Assembly (NCBI RefSeq): GCF_014898055.3
Contig: NW_023601212.1
Location: 54,734,329-54,798,328, forward strand
Direction: 5' to 3'
DNA from: Talpa occidentalis
Taxonomy: Eukaryota > Chordata > Mammalia > Eulipotyphla > Talpidae
Length of the DNA: 64,000 nt
Position numbers and translations under genes: made by a program. The notes below the pieces were generated by a model. That model was not told where the DNA came from and ran no database searches. It saw nothing but the letters and a program-made list of their open reading frames with translations. Shown one piece after another: positions 21,901-33,900 of the stretch (position 1 is the stretch's first letter; each line of letters opens with the position of its first letter).

Positions 21901-24900
21901 AGACCTCCCTGGTGGCGCAAGGGGTTGAGCGCAGCGCTGGGAAGCAATCCGCAGCCTCTGCAGCACGAGTTTGATCCCTGGCCAGGGAGCTGCCCACATG
22001 GCACAGCAGACCTCTCCTGTCTCACCCACTCTTCCCCTCAGCAGTGTGTTTCATCAGTCTGCCTGCTCTGCTCCCCACTCTGTCTCTGGTGAATCCTCTC
22101 ACCTCCCATACCTCTGTCCTGTACCCCAGTTCTTGTATGCATAAATAAATAAATCTTAAGAAAGAAAGAAAGGAAGAAAGAAAGAAAGGAAGGAAGGAAG
22201 GAAGGAAGGAAGGAAGGAAGAAGGAAGGAAGGAAGGAAGGAAGGAAGGAAGGAAGGAAGGAAGGAAGGAAGGAAGGAAGGAAGGAAGGAAGGAAGGAAGG
22301 AAGGAAGGAAGAAATCCCTTCTCTGGGCCTTGGCTGCAGGGGAGAGGGGAGCATCACTCTGAGCCCAACACCCCAGTACCGCTCCATCATCTCCAATGCT
22401 TTGCTCTCCTCAGCTTAATCCAACCTGGCCTTTCTCTCTCCTCTACTCCCTGGAACAGTTCCTGCCAGACAGCTCCTCCTCTTGGAGTACCTCCAGCAGC
22501 ACAACAACATCCACTCAGCTTGAAACATTTGACTTTGGAGGTCCCCAAAACTTGAAGCATCCTCCTTCTCAAAATGTTTGACTTTAAGAACCCTTTTGAA
22601 ATTGTCATGGCTACTCCCTTCACCTCTTTCGCTGGCCCCCGACCCTTGAGCTGAGGTAGGGCTCCCGCAGTGCCCAGGCTCGGCCCTCAGCACTTTGCCT
22701 GTCCAACCAGCGAGCCCGTCTGGCCCCCTGACTCTAACTGTCATCTACATGCCAGTGGCCGCAGTGCTGACAGCTCCATTCTGGACCCCTCCCGGAAGCC
22801 CAGACTCACCTGTCTACATCTCCATGCAGATCTCAGCAGGCACAGAGCAGACCATAATTCTGCTCTTCCCCTAACCTCCTCCCCACACTCCTGTGCCCTT
22901 CCCGGGACCAGCAGCTGCTTGACAGACAACTCATCCTGAGTCCTGGTCCGGCGTACTCTCTACCCACCCACCACCAGGTCACATCAGCGTGACCTTCAAA
23001 ATACCCCCAAGTCGCACCTCTGTTCCCACCTGCACACCCACAGCTCGAGTCTGGGCTCCTGCTGCCTCTCCGGGACTAGTTGCACAACTTCCAAACTGGC
23101 TGCCCTGTTTCCCTCTCGTCCCACTGTTGTCTACTTTCTATCCAGTAATCTTTCTAGAGCATGAATCATCTGTGTCACTTCCTTGCTTAAACTCGCCAGG
23201 AGTTTCTCACAAGGCTGAAACCGAAGCCCGAACCCTTCCCTCGCCGGGACCTCAGTGCAGTGCACGTACTCCCCTCCACCCTGCCTCCCTCTCCAGCCGC
23301 ACCGCCTCACCCCCAAGCTCTCCCACTCATCTCCTTTCGGTGTTGCTAACATGCCAGACTAGTTCTCTGCTTTTGCTAGTTCTTGAGCTGCATTACAGGT
23401 TGAAGTGGGCCCCTCAACATTCATAAGTTGAAGCCCCAATTCCAAGCATCTCAGATGGGGACTATTTGGACATAGGGCCTTGAAAGAAGTGATTAAGTTA
23501 AAATGACTTCACGAGAGCGGGTCCTAAGCCTGTATGACTGGTGTCCTTCTAAGAACTTAGTCACCGACACACAGTGTGAAGACCACATGAAGACACAGGG
23601 AGCAGAAGGTCACAAACCAAGGAGAGGACTCAGCCGAAACCAATCTTGCCTTGGACTTTCCAAATTGCAAGAAAATTAATTTCTGCTGTTTAGGCCACCA
23701 TGATGGGCTACTTTGTTATGGTAGCCCCAGCAAACTCATACATCCTAGAAGGCTCTCTTCCCAGGTATCCATGCTGCTTCCCTCTCACCTGCCACATTCA
23801 ACACTGGGTCGCCCCATAGAGAAGCCTAACCCAGTCACACTGTCCCCACACAGCACCCCTCCCAACCTGTCCCCCACACCACCTTGTCCTGTCTTCACAG
23901 CACCCGTCACGGCAGCTGACGTGAGCTATCTGTGTGGTCAGTCTGCCTCTGGAATACTGTCCCCTGGAGGCAGCGACTTTGCCCATTTAGCATTGGACCC
24001 ATCCCTCTAGCTGAGCTGGCATCTTGGGGACTCTCCAAAAACACTGGCTGACGGAATGACAGGCCATCCAGTACCTCCAGCAGCTCCTCTTCTGTGGTCT
24101 CCCTCAGTGGGATGCTCCCTCCTAGCTCAGCTTCTATTCACCCATCCACTCTCAACTTACCGCTGCCTGCTCTTCCTGACAGCTGCAGCTCCTCTCCCCC
24201 AGGGCTCCAGCCCTGCGCGCACCTGTCCACCTACCTGTCCTCAGTCAGTCCACTGAGAACATGGCCTGTGTCCTTCTGGCCAAGCCAGGGCCTGGTACAA
24301 CCTAGTTCCTCAGTGAACGTGGACTGAACCGGAGGTCCTGCTAATCGTTACCATGGGGGAAAGATCATGTGGGGTGCAGAAGCATTTGCCTGGTTTTGGG
24401 GGAGAGAACAGGGTAGGAGGGACAACACATTTTCCCAAGAAAATGATTTTTCAGCGGGAAACAGTAAAATCGCTGAAAGTGCATGACACCAGCTTGTGAA
24501 CTTTGAAATAGACACAGTTCTTTTCTTCACAGGAATATAAAGAGTAAAAGCACAGATTTTTCATGAAGGCTGAAAACAAGCAAGCTTGGGGTTCTAAGGA
24601 AGCTGGCAAGAAGCCTCAGGACACTGATGTCTCCTTGCCAGGCACCCCCCAGGGCAGGGGCTAGGGCTGGTGACTCCTCCAGGCCCTCCCCCTTCTGGTT
24701 CTGTGGGTCATGAGTGCCAATGGCAAATCCTGGCCTTCAGCTGGGAGCCCGCAGAGGGCAGGTTGGGCTGGGCCAAACCACAGGATGCATAACCCCAGAC
24801 TCACCTGTTTCCTGTGAGTGGTCCACATCTTGCCGAGCGGCCTGCACAGTCAGGAAGTGGAAGAGGACCCACAGGGAGCAGGGAAAGCCCCGGAAGTGTG

Positions 24901-27900
24901 GCTCACTCCCCTGGCAGCCAACCCAGTTCACCTTCTTGGCAAGCACAGCACTCTAAGAGACACACAGCAGCATGAGTGGAGGAGAAAGGGCTGGGATGGG
25001 AGGCAGGAGAGAAGCTTCCAGAAGACTCAAAGCTCAGCACACTCAAATAAGGTCCCTCTCTCAGCCCTTCACCTGGTGGGTGGCATTTCCCTCCCATTGG
25101 CCACACCATCAAAGGGGCAGCAGCTCTGATACCGTGGGATACAGACGAAGTCACACCCTTGTCTAGTCTCTATGTCCCCTCTGTAGAATGGGGATGATCT
25201 CTGAGTTCCCTTCCAGTTTTGACGCTCTGTAAGGTTTGGGGTGTCTGCAGGGCACATAGGGGTCTCCCTTTGCAAATAAGAGGAGGAGCCCAGAAAGGTG
25301 CCCCTGGTGAGGGCCAGAGAAGCCAGCTGAGGTGTGCTCGGAGGCAACGGAGAGACTCTTGCCGCTGGCATCTCCCACTCAGCTAAAGCCCCAGCCTGCC
25401 CACCTCCCGCTGTGTGACCTTACACAAGTTGGCCTCAGTATCTTCACCCGTGAAATGGGGACATCTCCCTTCCACTAGCGCCGGGAGGATAAATGAGGTT
25501 ATATGGAGGGAGACCAATAACTAGTCCCGACTAACGGAAAGCCCCACGGAGACCCAGACATCGTCCTTCCTGCAAGTTGCTAAGGCCAGCAGTGCAGGGT
25601 TAATGCCTCCCCTTCCCACAGACACGGAGGACAGCAGGAGATCTGCAGACGCTCCCCAGACTCACCTCCTTCCTGTTGTCCAGGGCAGTTTTAAAGAACT
25701 CGTAGGGAATTTTCTTTCTCTGCTGCCTCTTAAGCCAGTTATGTGTGGAGTGCAGGAAGTTCTTGACCAAGGGCTGGCCAGGGAAGTACTGTGGGAGGGA
25801 CAAGCGGAAGGCAGAGCATAAAACACGATTCTCCCAGACACCCATGCCTGGAGAGGGTGGGGGCTAGGTGGAAGCCGGTGGAGGCAAAACCCCCAAATCA
25901 CCAGGGAAACATTCTGCCTAAGACACAAGTATGGGTTCCTCCCCACCCTCGCTCTGGGGCACCTGGGAAGGCTGGGGCTGGGGGCAACTCTAAATAGGCC
26001 TGGGTGGGGAGGGCTGCCCCTCTGGAGGCCGCTGGGAAGCAGGGTGAGCCCCTGAGGTGCCTCCCAGGGCCGCTGGGCAGGCTGGCCACCCGTCTGCATT
26101 TCAGGCGAGTTTCTGTAGAACCACTGACTTGCTGACTAACTCACCAGTGGGGCTAGACTGGCAAAGGGCCTTTCCATTTGTATTCTACAGGCTGCCAGTG
26201 GGGCCAGGGCAGCCTGGCGGCTTATAGCCAAGATCCCAATCTTGATGGTAACTCCCAGTCCTCTCTGAGGAACATGAAAAGCTGCTCTGACAATAAGTCA
26301 ACTCAAATCTGATTAGTATCAGCACTTTAAAACCACAAGGACCCCAGGGAGAAGGACAGATGTGTGTGTGTGCACGTGTGCATGTGTGTGTGCCTGCAGA
26401 CACACAAGGAGGTGGGGGTAGGGGTAAGGATGAGGGAGGAACGCAGCAACAGCAGTGGGGCAGAGAACAGCACCAAGAGAAACAGAGATGCTTGAAGAGG
26501 GAAAAGAGCTGGAGACAGGATGATCACTAAACAGAAAAACCTGGCAGCTGCTTCAGTTCTGAAAAATCCCTGCATCTTATCAAAGCTCCTGGGCAGGACA
26601 GCGCCCCCCAGTGGCCACAGAGCCTGTGCCTTTCACGTTCCCTCTTAGCTCACATAGCCTCTGCCTCGCAACAAAGATTTACAGCTTCAAGTCAGCATTT
26701 CGCAGTGACCTTACCTTCGCCCACCATCCTGACTTGGACCCTACCCCTGCTAAGGCTGTGGTGTCATGAGGAAGGATGAATTAGGGGGCTCCAGACAGCA
26801 GGGAGTCACCTCCACAGGGAGTGGGGAAACCCTGGTGTCCACGCGCCACCCAGTGGCCAGTGCTGCCGTGAGGAAGCCAGAGAGCAGGGAGCTCTGGGAT
26901 TCAGGAGGGCAGACAGAAGGGTCTCCAAAGGACCTGTGGAGTGCCCCCTGCCCCAAGCCTGCACCCTGCCAGGGCCTACAGCTCCCTGGGGCTGAGCAAC
27001 AGAGTGAGCATTATCACCCATCCTTTGGACTTTTAGTGACCCCACACACACAGTGGGAAGAGCATGGGTTAGATGAGACACAGTGCAGATCCCAGCTCAG
27101 CCATTCACCCGCTGGAGGACCTTGGACAAGGGGCTTCATCTCTCTGAACCTGTGTTTCCTCTCTATGGGCAATATGAGTGCCCACTCCGTGGAGTTGAGG
27201 AGAAACACAAGCTAATACAAAGAGCACCCTGCAGTCACAGGAGATGTCCGCTGCTGCTATCGATACTGCTCAGTAATGTTTCCCAAGAGGCGAGCCACAA
27301 CCCTACAGCCTCTGGCGGAGGTGCTCTCCGGCCACTGCTCTCCTGCTGTTGCAGGGGCCTGTCTTCCCTCTGGCTCTGCCCCAGCACCAGCCCTGAGCCC
27401 TCAGAGGCCCAGCTTCTGGCAAACCCTTTGCCTCACCCCAACCCTTTGCCAGCACTTGCTGAGGGCGGAAGTGTGGCAGGCACCAAGGAGGGGGTACTGC
27501 TGTGGCCTCTGCCCAGGTTTCTGGTTCTTTCCCTCACAGCAGGGCCAAACAAAGACAGCTTTGAGTACAGCTGAGAGGTTTGAGAAACCCACAAGAAACA
27601 ACTTCCCTGGAATGATTCCTTCTAAGTGGCCTGGGGGTTGGGGGCTGCTGGGGAAGCACTCTGGGGCTCCCTCTCACAGGTCAGACAGGAGGATGGCACA
27701 CACAACAGTCACGAACCTTTCCCCTCTGACTCTCTGGCCCAGCATCTTCAGGTTTCAGTGACCTAGGGACCAAGCAGGGTCTCTGAGAAAAGGCCTCTAT
27801 TATCAGAATGGGCAGAAGAACAGGGCCCTCTGTGGGACCTCAGGGCTGTTTTGCCTTCAACTGTAACTGTACTGTGACCAGCACTGGTCACCTCACAGGG

Positions 27901-30900
27901 TCTCTCAGTATAATCACACACGAGTGTGACTACACCAGGTGGGCTGGAGAGGAGGGGAAGAGGGACTAGGTTGGCAGGCAGCTCCCAGGAAGACAAAGAT
28001 CTGCCCCAGAAGGAGCCCCAGCTGCCAACAGACCTGTGCCCAGAAGGACGGGCTGAAAGACCTGGCACCAGGGATTGAAGTGGCTGAGTCAGCAGTCAGG
28101 GTCTGAGAGGGAGCACAGCCCACACCTGACTCAGCAGCCCTCGGTCGCCTTGGGTTTTAAGTAGGCCAGCGGTAGCAATGGATCTGGAACTGGAAGGATG
28201 GATGCAGGGAGGGAGAGGAAGGCAGGTGGAGAGGGGAGAGGCAGCCATAGCTAACCTCAGAGACAAGGAAGGAGCAAGGCAGAAGAGAGACATAGGCACT
28301 GGAGCAAAAGACCCAGGTTCAAGTCCTGAGGCCTGAGGTCAGCCACTTGAGCTCCCTGAGCCTCTGAAATTGGGGGTATGGGGGTGAGAAATACTTGCCA
28401 CTCCGCAGAGGAAATAGGAAGATTAAATGCCTCCTAATGATATGCTCCTGCCTTCAACAAGCAGGAGGTACACCTCACTGGGTGGTCACCTTACCAGGAA
28501 ATCATGACTAGAAAAGCATGCTTGAGTCAGGGATCTGGGCCCAACTTTGGGTCTATGGGCAGTGTCTGGGCATGAAGAGAGATGTGGACAAGTCTCCTGG
28601 GCTGTGGTGTCCATGGGTCCTGCTTTCCCCATGACCATGGCAGGGAGTAAGAGGCCATACTTGGGCTCAGGATGAGGTGGAGAACTCAGGGAGTCAAGGC
28701 TTCAGTCACAGAATCAGCTAGGAACAGCCCTATGACTTGGGGCATCTCTCTACCCAGCCCCTGCAGAGTGGGGAGAGTGAGGAGCGGTCCCTGATAGTGG
28801 GGTATATCTGCAGGGCAGCAGTACTTGGTGGACAGAGAATGCTGTGGCCGGAGGTCCATGAGCTGGAGGGGCCACGCTGCCTCCTCCATGCTGGCACAGG
28901 GCCTGCATAGGGATGCACACACTGGTCCTATGTGGGGCCCCACGGACAAGGGATCCAGGGCCCTGCTCACCTGGGCCAGCACTGCCATAAACTTTTTCAG
29001 GGCCACTAGGCGCGGACCCTCCAGGACAGAGAACTTGCCCACTTCGACCCGAAGGATGTAGTGTAGTGCAGATTCCAGGTCAGCCATGTAGATCTTGGAG
29101 CTGAGAATCCAGAGGGAGGCAGAGAGAAACAGGGGTGTTAGCCATAGGACAGGGCTGGGGAGGATCACCCTGGACTAAAGGAGAGAAGAAGAGGGCACTG
29201 CTGATGGTCAGGGTCCTAGAAGTCAGCACTTGGCTCTGCCAGTAGCTAGCTGTGTGACAGTGGGTAAATTACTTAACTTCTCTGAACCTCATCTGTAAAA
29301 TGAGGATAAACAAATTACTCACAAGTAGGCTGCTGAGAAGATGAAACAGAAGCACAAATATAAGTCTCTCAGTAACTCCCGGCACAGAGTAGGGGTTCCC
29401 CCTACAGGCTCAGGGCCCTCCTCACAGGACTCACTAAAGGTGATTTAATCAGGTTACTGGAAGAGGGCGGGGCTTCATCTGTTCTGAGCAAAGACCCCTA
29501 GGGACAAACAGACTCTTAGGAGCTCCCACTCAACATGGCTCTGAAAAAGCTACTTTCAAAGACCTAGGGTTTGGCTATCCTCCAAGGGGGTAGGACAGGA
29601 AGTGATGCTTATATTTATTTATCTATTTATATCCTGGAAGTTGCCAGACCTGAGTGGCAGGTCAGGCCCCATCCCACAGCCTGGCGGAAGGCTATGGCTC
29701 CAGGCTCAGTAGGGTTTGGGCTCAGGGGTGCTGGCTTCTCCACCCTCTGTCTCCATAGGCCTGAGGCCAGACTTCGCTTCTGCAGCGAATTGGCGCTGGA
29801 AGCTTGGAGAACTCAATCTACATCTCTGGACCTCAGTCACCTCACCTAATTAAGTAAATGAACTAATGGCTCTGTTCCCCACCCCACCTCCTAAAGTAGG
29901 GAGCCAAGAGGTCAGCTAATGGTGAGCACTGTGACCACCTGTGTTTTATCCTCGTGGTTAGGTCCCCTCGCTGTGCTCCACTTTGGTCCTTGGGCCTAGT
30001 TTACCTCTCCATTCTGTGTTTTGCTTGAGGAGCAGCCTCATGACTGAAGGAGATAATGCATGAAGGGGCCTGGCACAGAGCTTGGCACATACAGCCAGTA
30101 AGTGTCAGCTACCACAAATAGTTGAATGATGAGAATAATCATAATTTGAATAATGACAATGACCACTCCCATCTCTTGGTCTCTCCTTCTTCCCTGATTT
30201 ACTAAAAATCTCCCTATTAGCACCATCCATCCTTAAAGTCCCTCAGGCTAGGATGCAAAATCCTTCTGGAAATTGGAAGACCCTTTCTTCTCCAATTCTC
30301 TTGTGCTGCCCCCCCAGTGGAGGCCGCTTCCTGATGCGCACCCAGCTCCCTGGTCAGCCATTTCCACCTGGTATGCAGCTGAGCATCAGAACAAGAGGTC
30401 TACTGCCCGTCTCTCTACACAGAAAGCAGGAATTCTATCACAGAGCAGAGCCAAGGAGGCTTATGCTAACAACTGTGCACAAAGATACAGCCTATCTCAG
30501 ACAGTAGTGAGCTCCCCAACACCAGGGGCATTCAAATGAGCCTGGTGCCTTCTTAGGAGGGATGCTGTGAAGGGACTGTAAACTGTGTGGGCAGGGACTG
30601 CATATCCATATGCATCCCTATTCATAGAGCCTAGCATGGAGCAGATACTAAAAAAGATTTGCTGAGGAAATGATTGCTTGGGTAGGAAGTTGGTTTTGAG
30701 CCACCAATATCCATTAAAGCTGATTCTGCTTGTTCTTGCACAGATTTCAGTCTAAGGACTGTAAACATTAGAAAGTCTTCATTCCATTATGAAATGAGTA
30801 TGGTCTATGCTCCCTAGGGTGCCACGACACAGCTAAGACTTTTCACAGAGGCCAGGTCAGCCCTCAGAGGGTCTGGAGCTGGGATGGCATGAGCTAAGCT

Positions 30901-33900
30901 CATGACAAGGAACAGAGTGTGGAATGAAGGAGGCCTGCGGTCAGGACAAAGGCTGGGCAGGGAAGGGATGATGAGGACAGGGCCTGGCCTTACCGATCTG
31001 CAACTTTCCAAACAGTGGGAGCAACTTCTTTAGGGGTGACTGGCACAACCGTGGTCGGGGGAGTCATCCTGGTGCCGGTGGAAAGCCTCTGCAGGTATGC
31101 CGTGTAGAAGGGCCTGGATTCCACCAGCCTGTGAGGAGAGAGAAAGCCACAGGGGAGGTGGTGAGTGACGGACCACAAAACCCCAGAGATGCTTTGTGGC
31201 AAGAGGAGAGGCAGGTGGCTCCTCTGACAGAAGGTTTATTGAGAACTACCTGAACTCAGTTCGGTCCGGTCCTCATTAAGGTCAAAATCGAGGCACCTGT
31301 GCCTCGTGTTAGCGTTTTCATTCACTCTCAAGTTGCAGAAAAACTTTCTGACACCAGTCTGCTGTCCAAGTGCCATCTGGTAAATGAGCCAGACCCCAAA
31401 TTCCTCATCCTGCTCTGAGCATCCAGAAGACCATGCAGCCCTGGGGTTCAGTGCTGACTCTGCCCTGGGACAGGATGGCTTGGCTACCTTGCCCAGAGGC
31501 CACACTGTGAAGTGGTGGCTGAGCTCACAGCTTGCTCCATGAGTTAACATTACTCCCCAAGGAACCCAAGGGACTTTGATAGGTAATACACAGACACACA
31601 CACACATATAGAAATTCATATACATATAGATGAATTTATAATTTATATATATAGCAACAACATGAAACCACCTCAATTCTCAAGTCTTTGAGTAATCCTT
31701 TAGCGTTCTCTCTCTCCTGATAGAAAGGAGTCCTCAAGGGTAGGAGACATCCCCTGGGCAGGGACACCTGGAAGGAAGGCTGTGAAGAACAGCAGCCGTG
31801 TGACGGGCCCCAGGGGAACTGGCATCGGAAAGCATCTCTTTCCACTCCGCTGTCCTGGCCCAGTGTTTATCCATGAGCAGATGGCTAGGAAGCAGCATCG
31901 TCACAAATAATTTTCCCCTCCACCAACTCTGAGCGAGGAAACAATGCCTCCTCTTCTGGCACTTTCTGCCCCTCTGGTCCCCTTGAGGCCACTATGCTCC
32001 CTCCCTGGGGAGAAGTCTATGACAAGGCTGGCCCAGTGCTGGCTATGGATCAGACCGGGTGAAGGCTAGTGGCCACCCTGCCTGGCCTTGGTCACAGTGG
32101 CACTAATGGCCCTGGGGAGTCATCCATTGGGCACTAAGGCAAGCCTGGGTCTCCCCGGCCCTCAAGCTCCTGCCTGCAGGGCCGGGCTGGCATCAATCAT
32201 CTGCCCAGGGAGGGCACCAAGGCACCATCTGGCGCCATTTAACAGGCCATTCAGCAGCGGGAGTGTGACAGAGGGGCTGAGGCCGGCCTGATTGTTTTCT
32301 CTTAGCATTTTGGAACTGGCTATTGTCTGGCTCCTAATGAACTTTTCTGCAATTAGAAAACCAAAGGGAGGGAGGGTCAGGCATATTTGAGTGCCTGCCA
32401 GCCCTGCAGCCTGCCAACAAGTCTGCGCTCAGAGTGGTGCAGGGAATAGGGCCAGGGTTGTGGGGAACAGGGCTGTGAGGGCCTGAGACAGGACTGGAGC
32501 TGGGGACTGGAGCTGGGGCCTGGGTCAGAGCCTGGGGCCAGTGTCCTGGCTGCAGAGCCTGCTCCCACTGGACAGACAGACATCTGCTTCTCCTGCCCAG
32601 GGTGTGCCTTGCTGAACCTTGGCCTCCTCAGACAAAGAATTATGGGAGAAAGACTATGCCAGCCACTGTGAAAGGCAGGCAGCCTCTCTAGGCAGGAAAG
32701 AAGGCTGAACCCAGGGAGGATAGAGAGACACTCACACGGGGACCCGTGAAGCAGTGCCATTCCGTAACAGCAGGTAGCAGGATGGAAAGTCTGTGACACC
32801 AAACTTGCTGACCGCATCGGCCTCTGTGTTCAGGACCCTGCGCACAGGGATACCTTGGTACTGGGACAGATCCAGGATCACCTGCAGAGACAGGCAGACA
32901 CGTTGTGTGTGTGTGTGTGTGGGGGGGCTGAGCCACTGGCAGGGGAGCCCTGGGCAGGCACGTGGGTGGCAGCTGTGCACCATCAAGTCTCATCCCACCA
33001 ACTGCGTCTACCCCACAGGTAACAAGTGCCAAGCAAGACCTAAGTGGATGGAGCTGTGCAGACCTGATATCTCCAATCTTGTAGGATAGTCTAAATTGAT
33101 AGAATTTTCTCTCCAATGAAAGCAATTTGTAAAAGGCATAATAAAATGGGCTTTCATTTTTAGTCTTACATTTATAAGGCTTTCTGTCTATATTCCAAAT
33201 CAGAAAATAATGTTAGTTAATGCTTACTGAGTGTTATGTGATATATATATATATATATAGATTGCTTCGTTTAATCTTCAAAACACCACCATATGTTTTA
33301 CTGCAATTCTGTGGGCTGTGACAGTGTAAGAACAATAAGGGCTCCAGAGCAGAGACCTGGTTCAAAGCCCTGTTCCACCAGTTCACCAGCTGTGATGATA
33401 CTGGAGGAATTATTTGATCATTGTCGTTGACTGTAGAAGTCAATAACTATGTGTGCCAGCCACCTAGTCAGTCTTTAAATAACCAGCTGGTGTTAACATA
33501 TTTGGTTTTGATGAGAGAGAGAAAAACAGGAAGGATTTAGATGGAAAGGTTTGGCTCCTACATGTCACATTTCTCCCAGTAGGGGGCAGGCCAGTGCTGG
33601 GCTAAGTGCACCAGTCTCAGGCCTGAGAATTAACAGGAAAAGGCTTGATGCCAATGAATTCATCAGTTCCTGGGCTCGCTCTCTTTGGCTATCAGCAATC
33701 TGCAGGACCCCTGAGGACAAACTCACCTCTCTGCCCACGTAGGAGCCTTCCTTCTCAAAGATCAGGGCCAGATGCTCTTCATTGTTTCTTGCAAAAAATC
33801 CATTAATCTCTTCCAACCTGCAAGAGACAACTCTGGCAGTATCTCTCCACAGCCAGTGGGAGTGAAGCAAAACTGCCCCTGACCTCAGACAGCGCTGACC

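Larger units (their letters stand above)
20886..24804 (-). other. QSOX1: QSOX1 intron 10
   Basis: It contains one SINE with an expanded GGAA tail (21901-22308), a 28-bp copy of the exon 11 acceptor (22323-22350), and a probable old interspersed repeat at about 23395-23705. The rest is pyrimidine-rich unique sequence with no exon recognised. Confidence 0.9.

Noticed and set aside
22158..22308. Regular repeats resembling an array of spaced units
   Set aside because: It is a simple tetranucleotide microsatellite, not a CRISPR-like array, and the DNA is mammalian.
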